Assembly (NCBI GenBank): GCA_003278685.1
Contig: QCDS01000007.1
Location: 1 to 48,103, forward strand
Direction: 5' to 3'
DNA: 48,103 bases
Origin: Prochlorococcus sp. AG-355-K03
Lineage (GTDB): Bacteria; Cyanobacteriota; Cyanobacteriia; PCC-6307; Cyanobiaceae
The translations under genes were made by a program, and so were the position numbers. Positions 33,586 to 42,272 of the stretch are shown here, one piece after another (the first letter of the stretch is position 1; the number at the start of each line of letters is the position of its first letter). The notes under the pieces were generated by a model. It saw only the letters and a program-made list of their open reading frames with translations. It did not search any database and was not told the DNA's origin.

Positions 33586-35040
33586 TTAACTTACTGCAAG
33601 ATTCTTTGCTAATTCTACTTTCTTCTCTAGAATTGCAGCAGCAGCCAAATGACCACTCATTGTAGCTCCCTCCATAGAGTCAATGTAATCTTGTTTTGTA
33701 TAACTACCAGCCATGAAGAAATTGGATATAGACGTTTTTTGATTAGGTCTGAAAGGTTCCATACCGGGAGCTTCTCTATATAGTGATTGTGGAATTTGTA
33801 CTACATTACTCCAAAGCAATTTAAGATTTTTTGAGGATGGGAATAGACGGCGAACCTCTTTATCTATTTCTTTTGTAATTCTTTCTGTAGATCTTCCCAT
33901 CCATCTATCGCCAGGAGTTAAAACACATTGGAGAAGTGATCCCATGTCTTTTTTTCTATAATCTGCTGGACTTGCTAGTGCTAAATCAGCAAAACAACTG
34001 AAAGAGGCATCAGCAGAATAAAGGAGGTTATCTAGTCCAGTTGGTTCGTTTCCTGTATTATCTTTTTGTAATTCAGTAACCCATCCGTCATATCTTAATT
34101 GGATTGTGGCAACAGCAACAGCTCTAAGTTTTTTTAAACCTTCAAATTCTTTAAATTGATACCATTCTTTTGGAATTATTTTTTTTATTCCAGGAACATC
34201 ACAGGCAGCTAGAAATTTATCGGCAAATACTGCCTTAATTCCTTCAGGAGATGATATTTTTAATTGATCAACTGAATAAGAGGAATATTCCTTTTCATAA
34301 ATGATTTCTTCTACCTTATGGTTGAGATGTATTTTTGCTCCTTTGTTTGTGATGTAGTCGACAATAGGTTGAGTTAACCACTTATGTGGAGAACCTTTTA
34401 AAAGATTCAGTTTTGAGGCTTCTGTTTTTGAAGCAAACATCATGAAAATAGTTAGCATGCATCTTGCTGAAATATCTTTGCAATTAATAAAACCTAAAGC
34501 ATATGCGATAGGATCCCACATTCTTTCTAAGCTTTTTTCGCTTCCACCATGATTTAAAAACCATTCTTTAAAACTAATTTTATCTAGATCTCTAATTATT
34601 TTCATTGCTCCTTCATAGTCTATCAATCCTCTAACTATTGGGCTTGTCCCTAAAGCTAAGGCATTTCTGAACTTATCTACCCAAGTAAGTTGTTCGGTGG
34701 TAAAAAAAGCTTTTAGTCCATTAAATGGAGCGCCTAAAGGGAATCTGAAGTCTAAAGATTTTAAATCACCACCATTATTGATAAATAGATGTGTGTGATC
34801 TTTCGGGAGTAAATTGTCTAAAGCTCCCACTTTTTTCATTAATTTAAAAAGATTTGCATAATTGTAAAAAAATACGTGTAAACCCATTTCTATGTGGTTG
34901 CCATCTTTATCTTCCCAACTTCCGACTTTACCTCCCCAAAATGACCTGCTCTCGTAAATTTCTACTTCGTGACCTTCATCAACTAAATTGACTGCTGCTG
35001 TAAGACCAGCTAATCCAGAACCAACTATTGCAATTTTCAC
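33586..35040 (-). CDS. crtQ: Zeta-carotene desaturase (plant-type, CrtQ/ZDS)
   Basis: A FAD-dependent desaturase that converts zeta-carotene to lycopene, working after phytoene desaturase CrtP. The FAD Rossmann motif [10 protein letters not shown] is at 7-16. The conserved [18 protein letters not shown] and [13 protein letters not shown] follow, and the C-terminal FAD motif includes [23 protein letters not shown]. Its 484 residues are standard. The start is a GTG at 35040. The gene is distinguished from crtP by the [11 protein letters not shown] and RWDGWVTEL-like RYDGWVTEL stretches. Divergent from the A-type carrier gene across 99 bp. Confidence 0.93.
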   Translation of the reverse strand: MKIAIVGSGLAGLTAAVNLVDEGHEVEIYESRSFWGGKVGSWEDKDGNHIEMGLHVFFYNYANLFKLMKKVGALDNLLPKDHTHLFINNGGDLKSLDFRFPLGAPFNGLKAFFTTEQLTWVDKFRNALALGTSPIVRGLIDYEGAMKIIRDLDKISFKEWFLNHGGSEKSLERMWDPIAYALGFINCKDISARCMLTIFMMFASKTEASKLNLLKGSPHKWLTQPIVDYITNKGAKIHLNHKVEEIIYEKEYSSYSVDQLKISSPEGIKAVFADKFLAACDVPGIKKIIPKEWYQFKEFEGLKKLRAVAVATIQLRYDGWVTELQKDNTGNEPTGLDNLLYSADASFSCFADLALASPADYRKKDMGSLLQCVLTPGDRWMGRSTERITKEIDKEVRRLFPSSKNLKLLWSNVVQIPQSLYREAPGMEPFRPNQKTSISNFFMAGSYTKQDYIDSMEGATMSGHLAAAAILEKKVELAKNLAVS

Positions 35041-35139
35041 TTTTTCTTAGAATTATAACAAATCAAGTTTGGATAATGTTTGTTCTATGCATCCTATCAA
35101 TTAAGTTTTTATATTATAAATAGTAGAATTCTTTTGTTT

Positions 35140-35532
35140 ATGGAAAATTTAGAAGTTAAACAAAAAATTAAAAATTCTGATGATGGCAAAGGTATCTTAA
35201 TTACGAATGATGCTATAGAACAAATTTCAAATTTATTGCAGGGCCAAAGTGCTAAAAAAGCACTAAGAGTTGGAGTAAGATCAGGCGGTTGTAGTGGGAT
35301 GAGTTATACGATGGATTTTATAGGAAATAATGAAATAAATCCCGATGATAAAGTTTATGATTATTCATTAAAAGCTGATCAAAGCTTTCAAGTCGTTTGT
35401 GATCCTAAAAGTCTCTTATATATTTATGGAATGCAATTAGATTTTAGTAAGGAATTAATTGGAGGTGGCTTTAATTTTGTAAATCCCAATGCTTCTCAAA
35501 CTTGCGGTTGTGGAAGCTCCTTTGCAGTTTAA
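35140..35532 (+). CDS. A-type Fe-S cluster carrier (SufA/IscA family)
   Basis: A 130-residue Fe-S assembly or carrier protein. The ATG at 35140 fits homologous N-termini; the frame extends upstream without protein-like features. The three ligands are Cys51 (SGGCSGMSY) and Cys122/Cys124 (TCGCGSSF), the C-x(~65)-C-G-C pattern of HesB/IscA/SufA/ErpA. The cyanobacterial paralogues are not separable by eye. A TATTAT element at 35112-35117 may be its -10. It is followed 6 bp later by a TPR protein. Confidence 0.92.
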   Translation: MENLEVKQKIKNSDDGKGILITNDAIEQISNLLQGQSAKKALRVGVRSGGCSGMSYTMDFIGNNEINPDDKVYDYSLKADQSFQVVCDPKSLLYIYGMQLDFSKELIGGGFNFVNPNASQTCGCGSSFAV

Positions 35533-35538
35533 TAAATA

Positions 35539-35967
35539 ATGAATAAAGAAATTAATCCAATCGAAGAGGATTTTAATGCAGCTCTATCAAGATATAAAGC
35601 AGGCAAAGATTTAATTCCAATAGCTCAAGATTTTCAAAAAATCATACATCAAATTCCAAATCATTTTGCTGCCTGGACTTGCTTATCATGGCTTCAATTA
35701 CTTTTGAAAAATAATGAAGAAGCTTTGTCAGCTGCCAGACAAGCTGTTCGATTAAATCAGCAAGATCCACAAGCAAGAATGAATTTGTCTTTAGCTCTTT
35801 TGGCTACCAACAATAAAGGTGTTAGAGATCATATTGAGTTAATAAAAAAAATGTCTATGATGATGCCAGATGTGAAAAGTGAGTTAAAAGAGTCTGTGGA
35901 AGACGGATTAAATAGATATCCAGATTGGCCTGAGTTAATTAAAGTAAAAAAATGGCTGGAATTTTAA
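35539..35967 (+). CDS. TPR-repeat protein
   Basis: A 142-residue helical protein with about two tetratricopeptide-like units: FAAWTCLSWLQLLLKNNEEALSAARQAVRLNQQDPQARMNLSLALLA. The N-terminus (FNAALSRYKAGKDLIPIAQDFQKIIHQIPNH) also resembles a divergent repeat. The C-terminus contains SVEDGLNRYPDWPELIKVKKWLEF. Probably a soluble interaction protein; partner unknown. It sits between the Fe-S carrier and the LpxB-related gene with 1-6 bp gaps and is presumably co-transcribed. Confidence 0.82.
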   Translation: MNKEINPIEEDFNAALSRYKAGKDLIPIAQDFQKIIHQIPNHFAAWTCLSWLQLLLKNNEEALSAARQAVRLNQQDPQARMNLSLALLATNNKGVRDHIELIKKMSMMMPDVKSELKESVEDGLNRYPDWPELIKVKKWLEF

Positions 35968-35968
35968 A

Positions 35969-37171
35969 TTGTTCAAAATTTTAATATTAAGTAATGGGCA
36001 TGGAGAAGACTTATCTGGCAGTCTAATAGCTAAGCAATTCGTAAAAAGTGGTTATTCTGTTCATGCTTTGCCAATTGTTGGTATGGGTAGCCATTACGAA
36101 AAAGAAAAAATTAAGATTATCGGTAAAACTAAAGAATTCAGTACTGGAGGAATTGGCTACAATTCTTTTAAAGGTAGACTTACTGAGATATTAGGAGGAG
36201 AAATATTTTATCTTTTAAAAAGATTATTTTTAACTTTTAAAATAAAAAAAAAATATGATTATTTTTTTGTAGTTGGAGATATTGTGCCAGTTTTTTTTGC
36301 GTGGGTTTGTAATAAAGATTTTTTCACATATCTAGTTGCTTATTCCAGCCATTATGAAGGGAAGTTAAAATTACCATGGCCTTCTAAATTTTTCTTGCTC
36401 TCACAAAAAGCAAAAAAAATATATACAAGAGATTCCCTTACAGCTAATGATTTAACTTTTCAATTAAAAAAGAAAGTGTCTTTTTTAGGCAACCCATTTA
36501 TGGATAAGTTTTTTCCTAGAAAAAAAGAATTAAAGAAAGCTGAATTTAGTATTGGATTATTCCCAGGGAGTAGATTCCCTGAGATTTTAGATAATTTTGT
36601 TTTGATTTTAGAGGTATTAGAAGCATTGTCAGATTTGAGATATTTCCAAAAAATTCAGTTTAATTTTGCAATAGTTAATGCTCTATCTTCATTAAGAATA
36701 AAGGAGATATTTCAAAAAAGAGGATGGTTAAAAATAGAAAATATAAAAGATAATAATTTCTTGAAATTCCAATATAAATTTTTAGAAGTGAATATATATT
36801 GGAATAATTTTGACAAAATATTATTGAAAAGTAGATGCTGTATCAGCATGGCAGGAACAGCAGCAGAGCAAGCGATTGGATTAGGAAAACCGGTTATTCA
36901 GATTGAAGGTAAAGGTCCACAATTTACAAAAACTTTTGCAGAAGCGCAAAGACGTTTGCTTGGAAAATATGTTTTTTGTGCCAGTAACTATAAAGATAAG
37001 AATGATCAAATAGATAAGACAATAAAATTGATTATAAAAATAATATATCTTTTACAGCTAAATAAGAAATTTATGATCTCATGTAATGAAAATGCCAAAA
37101 AAAGACTGGGTGAAAACAAAGCTAGTCTTAAAATGGTTGATGATATGCATTTTTTTATAAAAAATGACTAA
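35969..37171 (+). CDS. Lipid-A-disaccharide synthase-related glycosyltransferase (TIGR03492/COG4370)
   Basis: A 400-residue GT-B-fold protein related to LpxB but of a separate cyanobacterial family. LILSNGHGEDLSGSLIAKQF at the N-terminus, the GDIVPVFFAW region, LVAYSSHYEGK, FLGNPFMD, and in the C-terminal nucleotide-sugar domain CISMAGTAAEQAIGLGKPVIQIEGKGPQFT. Cyanobacteria of this lineage have a simple lipid A, and a role in glycolipid or lipopolysaccharide synthesis is inferred only. The TTG start at 35969 is one base after the TPR stop. It overlaps the next gene by 8 bp. Confidence 0.83.
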   Translation: MFKILILSNGHGEDLSGSLIAKQFVKSGYSVHALPIVGMGSHYEKEKIKIIGKTKEFSTGGIGYNSFKGRLTEILGGEIFYLLKRLFLTFKIKKKYDYFFVVGDIVPVFFAWVCNKDFFTYLVAYSSHYEGKLKLPWPSKFFLLSQKAKKIYTRDSLTANDLTFQLKKKVSFLGNPFMDKFFPRKKELKKAEFSIGLFPGSRFPEILDNFVLILEVLEALSDLRYFQKIQFNFAIVNALSSLRIKEIFQKRGWLKIENIKDNNFLKFQYKFLEVNIYWNNFDKILLKSRCCISMAGTAAEQAIGLGKPVIQIEGKGPQFTKTFAEAQRRLLGKYVFCASNYKDKNDQIDKTIKLIIKIIYLLQLNKKFMISCNENAKKRLGENKASLKMVDDMHFFIKND

Positions 37172-37433
37172 GGAGAATAATCAAAATAAGTTAAAACAAA
37201 TTATCGATAATTTGTTATTAATAAATTTATTTATAGTCATTTTTTTTGCAATATTTTTTATTTTTGCAATCATCATGCAATTAAATGGCATATTTATTTT
37301 TATTAATTTTATTCAGATAGTTTGGAATCCTCTTGTAGTTCCTTTGATAACAATTCTTATTATTGGTGCTTTAGTAAACGGTATCAATTCTTGGTGGAGG
37401 CGTATATTGCTTTCTCAAGAAGAGGATATTTAA
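37164..37433 (+). CDS. Small two-helix membrane protein, hypothetical
   Basis: An 89-residue protein with a charged N-terminus (MTKENNQNKLKQIIDN) and two hydrophobic helices, about 17-46 and 53-72. A short tail with NSWWRRILLSQEEDI follows. No family recognised. The start overlaps the LpxB-related gene by 8 bp, implying coupled translation. Its last 50 bp overlap the convergent TIGR01777 epimerase gene, an unusually long overlap for this window. The regular hydrophobic helices and the coupled start favour a real gene. Confidence 0.65.
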   Translation: MTKENNQNKLKQIIDNLLLINLFIVIFFAIFFIFAIIMQLNGIFIFINFIQIVWNPLVVPLITILIIGALVNGINSWWRRILLSQEEDI

Positions 37434-38310
37434 AATCATAATTTTTAAGTTTACTGCTGATTACTTTTTGACCTTCTAATACAACTTTTGCTCCATCTCC
37501 TAACAATATTTTTAAAACCGCTCCAGGTACTGGGAGTAAATTAGGTCTATTAAGACATTTACCTAAAGTCTGAGAAAAGTCACTCATTAATACTGGATTG
37601 GGTGCAACAGCATTAAATACTCCTGAATACTTTTTATCTACTATTGCCTGAGTAATTATTGTACATAAATCACTTCTATGAATCCAACTCATCCATTGCT
37701 TACCATCTCCAATTGGTCCACCTAATCCAACTTTAAATATAGGTAGCATTTTTCCTAATGCCCCACCATCGGCCTCTAGAACAATTCCAATTCTAAAAAT
37801 AACTAACCTTGAGAAAAATGGTTTTTCAGCAGCGACCGCTTCCCATTTTTTGCAAAGATTAGCTAAAAAGTCTTTTCCTCCAATACTATTTTCAGTGAAT
37901 TCACCAGACAAACTTGTACCGTAATAACCTATTGCTGATCCATTTATAATGACTTTTGGGTTTATTTTTAAATTTTTAAGGGTCTTCATCATAAATTTCG
38001 TAGTGTTAATACGACTATTTTCAATCTCCTTTTTTTGTTCAAAAGTCCATTTTTTTTCTGCTATGGGTTCTCCCATCAAGTTAATAATTCCATCTGTCTC
38101 TCTTAAAATATTTAGAAAATTTTCGTTATTCCAGTTTTTTTCTTTTGATAAATCTATTTGGAAAAACCTAAATTTATTGAAATCTAAATCAATCTTTAAT
38201 TTACTAATGGGTTTTCTACTTACAATGTATATTTCGTGATTTTCATTAAGTAGTGTTGGAACTAATTCTTTACCAACAAATCCAGTGCAGCCAAGTAATA
38301 AAAGACGCAT
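37384..38310 (-). CDS. TIGR01777-family NAD(P)-dependent epimerase-like protein (YfcH/SulA-like)
   Basis: A 308-residue short-chain dehydrogenase/epimerase-type protein. The Rossmann motif GCTGFVG is at 8-14. NLMGEPIAEKKWT, IINGSAIGYYG and the family-typical GGPIGDGKQWMSWIHRSDL follow, and VVLEGQKVISSKLKNYDFKYP closes the chain. It is often annotated as a cell-division inhibitor by weak similarity to SulA; no evidence supports that. Enzymatic substrate unknown. ATG start. Its 3' end overlaps the membrane-protein gene by 50 bp, and its start is divergent from ndhO across 136 bp. Confidence 0.87.
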   Translation of the reverse strand: MRLLLLGCTGFVGKELVPTLLNENHEIYIVSRKPISKLKIDLDFNKFRFFQIDLSKEKNWNNENFLNILRETDGIINLMGEPIAEKKWTFEQKKEIENSRINTTKFMMKTLKNLKINPKVIINGSAIGYYGTSLSGEFTENSIGGKDFLANLCKKWEAVAAEKPFFSRLVIFRIGIVLEADGGALGKMLPIFKVGLGGPIGDGKQWMSWIHRSDLCTIITQAIVDKKYSGVFNAVAPNPVLMSDFSQTLGKCLNRPNLLPVPGAVLKILLGDGAKVVLEGQKVISSKLKNYDFKYPLLEKAIYASTKN

Positions 38311-38411
38311 ATCATGTAGATGTTTATCATTTAAGGCTATTAAATTTTTTAGACGTTTGTAATTATTATTCCGTTATAAATTTTTTTCAATATTTTTCAA
38401 ACAAGTTTTTG

Positions 38412-38417
38412 TATAAT
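38412..38417 (+). promoter_or_regulatory. Candidate -10 box of ndhO
   Basis: A perfect TATAAT at 38412-38417, 29 bp upstream of the ndhO ATG. This would place the transcription start near 38424 and leave a leader of about 23 nt. No convincing -35 element is visible at the usual distance. Confidence 0.4.
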
Positions 38418-38446
38418 AAATTTCAAATAACTTCCTTGAATTTATT

Positions 38447-38683
38447 ATGACAGATTCTATTCCAAAGAAACCTCTCAAGAAAGGAAGTTTAGTTTTTGTC
38501 GATAGAGAAAATTATATTAAAAGTATCGAAGCTCTTGCCAGTGATAATGATCTACCTAATTATGTCTTTGAAGGTCCTGGGGAGATTCTTTCACTCAAAG
38601 ATGAATATGCTCAGGTTCGATGGCGCAGACCTGTTCCAGATGTTTGGTTGAAATTAGATCAACTTAAAGAATATACTCAATAA
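38447..38683 (+). CDS. ndhO: NAD(P)H-quinone oxidoreductase subunit O
   Basis: A 78-residue peripheral subunit of the photosynthetic NDH-1 complex, found in cyanobacteria and chloroplasts. LKKGSLVFVDRENYIKSIEALASD, YVFEGPGEIL and the C-terminal YAQVRWRRPVPDVWLKLDQLKEY are typical for NdhO; the KKGxLV(R/F)V and RW-x-RPVPDVW segments are the most diagnostic. It starts at ATG 38447 with a TATAAT box upstream. It ends 12 bp from the convergent J-domain gene. Confidence 0.94.
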   Translation: MTDSIPKKPLKKGSLVFVDRENYIKSIEALASDNDLPNYVFEGPGEILSLKDEYAQVRWRRPVPDVWLKLDQLKEYTQ

Positions 38684-38694
38684 AATTTTTATAT

Positions 38695-39372
38695 TTAAAA
38701 GTTTTTATTTTTTTTCTCTGCAGACATCTTTGATTGGATTCTTTTTGCTTCTTTGATCATTTCTTTGCCATCAAATAAGTAATTATCTACATATCCTTGT
38801 GTGTATCTATCAAATTCTGATAGCGCATCTTTAACTTGTGAAAAACAATGATAAAGATCGAGTCCTAAAGTTGAAATAGACTTTGGAACTATTTTTTTGT
38901 TATAAATTTTTTCAACTTTTTCTATTTTCTTTTGTGAAAGAATTATGTAACTGCAAAAATTTTCCATTAGTTGGTCATCATATGGATCAGCAGATAGTTG
39001 TTTTATTTCGTTATTCAAAGGTTTAATTATTTGACTAATTAATCTATTTATCGGACTATAAATTTCTTTAATCCATGTTTCAACTTCTTTGTCCTTAATT
39101 GAAGAATTATATTTTTTTGAATTAAATTTCTCTTCCCAATTTTCATTTAATGAATCAAATGATGTACTAGAAGAGAAAAAACTGCTATCGTATTGTTTCT
39201 TTTTGATAGGGTCATTTAGAGTTTCCCAGGCATTTTGTATTGCAAGAAATCGTTCTTTCTTGCCCCCTGCATCAGGATGATGTTGTTTAACTAAAGAGCG
39301 GTATGAAGATTTAATTTCACTTCTGGTTGCATTTTTTTTTAGACCTAATTCTTCATATAAATTTTTTCCCAT
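38695..39372 (-). CDS. J-domain (DnaJ-like) protein
   Basis: A 225-residue protein with an N-terminal J-domain (about 3-65): YEELGLKKNATRSEIKSSYRSLVKQHHPDAGG, with the catalytic HPD at 32-34. It lacks the Gly/Phe-rich and zinc-finger regions of classic DnaJ, so it is a type III co-chaperone. The C-terminal 150 residues are helical and Lys-rich, with no known domain, and probably select clients. It starts 16 bp after the cysK stop on the same strand, so it may be co-transcribed with it. Confidence 0.9.
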   Translation of the reverse strand: MGKNLYEELGLKKNATRSEIKSSYRSLVKQHHPDAGGKKERFLAIQNAWETLNDPIKKKQYDSSFFSSSTSFDSLNENWEEKFNSKKYNSSIKDKEVETWIKEIYSPINRLISQIIKPLNNEIKQLSADPYDDQLMENFCSYIILSQKKIEKVEKIYNKKIVPKSISTLGLDLYHCFSQVKDALSEFDRYTQGYVDNYLFDGKEMIKEAKRIQSKMSAEKKNKNF

Positions 39373-39388
39373 TTTTATAAATTATGTA

Positions 39389-40357
39389 TTAAAGATAACC
39401 ATCTTTTCTGGCTTGAATTGATGTATTAGATTCAAACATTGCTGTTGATAAATATCTTTCTCCAAAACTTGGAAGAATAACTATTAATCTTTTATTCATT
39501 AGTTCTTTCCTTTTGCTGATTTTTATAGTTGCTGCTAAAGCTGCACCGCTGCTGATACCAGATAAAAGACCTTCCAATCGAGCTAATAAACGTCCATAAT
39601 AAAATGCTTCATCGTCATCTATTTTTATAATTTCATCAATTAATTTAGTATTAAGTACTTTCGGTACGAAGCCCGCTCCAATTCCTTGAATAGAATGAGA
39701 TCCTGCTTTTTCTCCAGAAATCACAGCACTTTTTTTGGGCTCTACAGCATATATTTTGCAATTTGGATTAACTTTTTTCAAAAAACGTGCACAACCAGTA
39801 ATTGTTCCTCCTGTGCCTACTCCTGTGACTAGTCCATCTAAATTGTTATTGGATTGGGACCATATTTCTTGGGCCGTTGTTCTCTCATGAATATCTGGAT
39901 TAGCAAAGTTTTCAAACTGATTAAATTGATAGCTATTTGCAATGGTTGAAGACAACTCATTAGCTAAATCTAAAGCTCCTTTCATTCCCTCTTTCCCCGG
40001 TGTTAGCTGTAATTCAGCTCCATATGCTCTCAACATTGCCCTTCTCTCAATACTCATCGTATCCGGCATAGTTAATATCAATTTATAGCCTTTTGCTGCG
40101 GCAACCATTGCTAATGCGATGCCAGTATTCCCACTAGTTGCTTCAATTAAGGTTGTTTTATCTGGTGTAATCAATCCTTCTTCTTCAGCTTTACATAACA
40201 TTGAATAAGCGATCCGATCCTTAACGGAAGCTGATGGATTGAAACTTTCTAGTTTGGCTATTATTTCCGGATAACAATCAAAATACTTTCTGATTCGATT
40301 TAATTTAACTAATGGGGTATTTCCAACTAGAGAAGTTATATCATTTGCTATTTCCAT
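39389..40357 (-). CDS. cysK: Cysteine synthase (O-acetylserine sulfhydrylase)
   Basis: A PLP enzyme that makes cysteine from O-acetylserine and sulfide, the end of the sulfate assimilation route that includes cysH in this window. The ATG at 40357 gives 322 residues, the usual CysK length; an upstream ATG at 40399 would add 14 residues with no homology expected. The PLP lysine is Lys46 in PSASVKDR. EATSGNTGIALA binds substrate, GTGGTITG binds phosphate, and SGISSGAALAA follows. All are intact. Confidence 0.94.
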   Translation of the reverse strand: MEIANDITSLVGNTPLVKLNRIRKYFDCYPEIIAKLESFNPSASVKDRIAYSMLCKAEEEGLITPDKTTLIEATSGNTGIALAMVAAAKGYKLILTMPDTMSIERRAMLRAYGAELQLTPGKEGMKGALDLANELSSTIANSYQFNQFENFANPDIHERTTAQEIWSQSNNNLDGLVTGVGTGGTITGCARFLKKVNPNCKIYAVEPKKSAVISGEKAGSHSIQGIGAGFVPKVLNTKLIDEIIKIDDDEAFYYGRLLARLEGLLSGISSGAALAATIKISKRKELMNKRLIVILPSFGERYLSTAMFESNTSIQARKDGYL

Positions 40358-40501
40358 GAAATTATTTTTTAAATGCAAAATAAAATCTCCTATATTCATA
40401 ATAATTGTATTTAAAGATCTTTTATATAATTTCTCAAAAGAAATTAATTTAAATAACTTCTTACTGAAAAATTTTTAGTAAAATAATAAGAAGCATTTAT
40501 T

Positions 40502-40783
40502 ATGATTATGTATTCGTTGGAACTAAGTTTGAGATATTCACCTTTTCCATTATCAATTCAGAAGAAAGAATTTGATGATGTTAAAGGAATTTATGATGAA
40601 ATAAAAAGTTCTATGAATGAAACTTTAGAGTCCTCAAACTTGATCGAATTAAGGTGTGACAAAGTGCAAGATAAATTAATTGCTGTAAGAGCTAAAGAAA
40701 TCATTTCTGTTCAGATATATGAAAAATCCTCAGTAGCAGGAGGAGCTAAAAGACCAGGATTTTCGCTTAACATAGATTCATAG
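40502..40783 (+). CDS. Conserved cyanobacterial small protein, function unknown
   Basis: A 93-residue soluble protein (or 91 residues from the second ATG). It begins SLELSLRYSPFPLSIQKKE and ends AKEIISVQIYEKSSVAGGAKRPGFSLNIDS; the KSS-x-AGG-x-KRPGF ending looks strongly constrained. The predicted fold is alpha/beta with a central helix. No known family recognised. It lies 5 bp before the ABC ATPase gene, so co-transcription is likely. Confidence 0.7.
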   Translation: MIMYSLELSLRYSPFPLSIQKKEFDDVKGIYDEIKSSMNETLESSNLIELRCDKVQDKLIAVRAKEIISVQIYEKSSVAGGAKRPGFSLNIDS

Positions 40784-40788
40784 AATTA

Positions 40789-41463
40789 ATGCGAGATTCC
40801 CTTGAAAATGAAATACCTCATATTAAATTCAAAGATGTTTCTTTTTCATATCCTCAAGAAAAAGAAAATTTAATTTTTAAATGTAACTTCTCAATAAAAA
40901 AACCTGGATTTTGGATGGTCGTAGGTAAAAACGGGAGCGGAAAAAGTACCCTTTTAAAATTAATTAATGGAATAATCAAACCCAAAAATGGTGTCATTGA
41001 CTCTAATGCAAATATTGGCATGGTGTTTCAAAACCCTGATCATCAAATATTGATGCCAAATTGTAGGAGTGAACTTCTGATTAATATTAATCAGAATATA
41101 AGTCAAAATGAAATTAATAAAAAAATTGAATATGTGCTTGATCAGGTGGGAATGGGTGGTTTTGAAAAAAGGCCAGTTCATACTTTAAGCGGTGGACAAA
41201 AACAACGCTTAACTATTGCATGCGCTTTGATTAGTAATAGAAATTTTATTCTTTTCGATGAGCCTACAGCGTTACTTGATCAAACCAGTCAATTTGAAGT
41301 TTTACAAACTATTAAAAATCTTACAAGCGACAATAAAAAACCTTTATCCGCTTTGTGGATTACTCATCGTTATGAAGAATTAACTTATGCTGATGCAGTG
41401 GCAGAGTTGAAAAATGGTTTTTTATCTAGCTGGCAAGAACCATCAAAATTTCAATATAAATAA
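40789..41463 (+). CDS. ECF/CbiO-type ABC transporter ATPase
   Basis: A 224-residue ATP-binding subunit. Walker A GKNGSGKS is at 46-53, and the Q-loop MVFQNPDHQI is of the form typical for energy-coupling factor ATPases (EcfA/CbiO). LSGGQKQR is the signature, FILFDEPTALLD the Walker B, and WITHRYEE gives the H-loop. ECF systems import vitamins or metal ions with a T and an S subunit; neither is encoded here, so the transported ligand is unknown. It is downstream of a small conserved gene and upstream of tRNA-Asn. Confidence 0.87.
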   Translation: MRDSLENEIPHIKFKDVSFSYPQEKENLIFKCNFSIKKPGFWMVVGKNGSGKSTLLKLINGIIKPKNGVIDSNANIGMVFQNPDHQILMPNCRSELLININQNISQNEINKKIEYVLDQVGMGGFEKRPVHTLSGGQKQRLTIACALISNRNFILFDEPTALLDQTSQFEVLQTIKNLTSDNKKPLSALWITHRYEELTYADAVAELKNGFLSSWQEPSKFQYK

Positions 41464-41472
41464 TTATTTTAC

Positions 41473-41501
41473 TTGTCATAAGGTACTTAAAAGAGTTAAA
41501 T
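41473..41501 (+). promoter_or_regulatory. Promoter of tRNA-Asn
   Basis: TTGTCA (41473-41478) and TTAAAT (41496-41501) separated by 17 bp form a consensus-spaced sigma-70-type promoter. Transcription would start near 41508, about 5 nt before the mature tRNA. The promoter begins 10 bp after the ABC ATPase stop. Confidence 0.5.
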
Positions 41502-41512
41502 TCATTCTATAT

Positions 41513-41584
<72 letters not shown>

Positions 41585-41606
41585 TTTATAAATTCAAAAA
41601 GTTATC

Positions 41607-41635
41607 AAAAGTCTCCCTAAAAAGGAGACTTTTTT
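41607..41635 (+). terminator. Rho-independent terminator of tRNA-Asn
   Basis: AAAAGTCTCC (41607-41616), loop CTAAAAA (41617-41623), GGAGAC plus TTTT (41624-41633) continuing as a T-run. It is a 10-bp stem with four G-C pairs, the clearest intrinsic terminator in the window, and ends the tRNA transcript 23 nt after the mature 3' end. Confidence 0.85.
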
Positions 41636-41700
41636 ATTGTTTTGTGCGTGTTTCAAATAGTGGTAAGCCGAAGATATAATCAAGTATTTTGATATATTTT

Positions 41701-41799
41701 TAAGAACAGTATATAGAACATCAAAAATAATCAAATCTGTAATGTTTTAGCTGAAATCAAAAAATAAAAATTTTTTTTTAAGAACAGTAATTAGAACAT
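41701..41799. repeat. Paired AGAACA direct repeats (two 21-bp units, 78 bp apart)
   Basis: Unit 1 (41701-41721) and unit 2 (41779-41799) agree at 19 of 21 positions; only two central bases differ. Each unit reads TAAGAACAGTA, two variable bases, TAGAACAT and so contains AGAACA twice, 12 bp apart. The four AGAACA cores start at 41703, 41715, 41781 and 41793. They lie in the 328-bp gap (41585-41912) between the tRNA and a convergent hypothetical gene. Apart from the terminator and these repeats I see no gene in that gap. Confidence 0.6.
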
Positions 41800-41912
41800 T
41801 TTCTTAATTCTCCACAAAAAAGAAAAAAAGAACTCTTTGATTGATTTTATTTTTTAAAAGAAAGTCATATTTTTGTTTATATCCTTTGAATTACTGCACT
41901 ATTAAGGAAATT

Positions 41913-42272
41913 CTAGTCATCCCACATATCCTTTTTCTCTTGATCTAAATTATTCCTTTCAAGAAGTTCTATTCTTTGCTTCTGAGAATTTATTTCTGTT
42001 TCAATTACATTTTTATCGTCAATGTATTTTGCTTGTATTTCTAAAATATTTATTTCAAATTGTTCTCCAAAAAAATCTGACATTTCTCTCCATGCTTCCA
42101 TTTCCTCTTCTTTGCCAATAGTATCGTTTATCTGATGAGAAATAATTTCTAATACATATTGTTTAAGTTCTTGATGACTCATCGATTCAACTTTTTTTTG
42201 AATGTAAAGTTCTTTAAGAATTTCTAGTTGTTTTTTTGATAAATCAGTATAAATAATAGTCTTCTTTTTCAT
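41913..42272 (-). CDS. Hypothetical acidic coiled-coil protein
   Basis: A 119-residue protein with no recognised family. The N-terminus KKKTIIYTDLSKKQLEILKELYIQKK is basic and helical. The rest is acidic and strongly helical, with a likely coiled coil at the end (KNVIETEINSQKQRIELLERNNLDQEKKD) and two Trp-containing spots (MEAWREM, MWDD). No cysteine or membrane segment. It is alone between two gene-free regions, divergent from rpaA with about 400 bp between, and has its own ATG. Accessory or strain-specific status is possible. Confidence 0.55.
   Translation of the reverse strand: MKKKTIIYTDLSKKQLEILKELYIQKKVESMSHQELKQYVLEIISHQINDTIGKEEEMEAWREMSDFFGEQFEINILEIQAKYIDDKNVIETEINSQKQRIELLERNNLDQEKKDMWDD

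Noticed and set aside
41701-41799. AGAACA repeats as a CRISPR remnant
   Set aside because: Only two 21-bp units, with internal sub-repeats, a 57-bp intervening segment and no cas genes.
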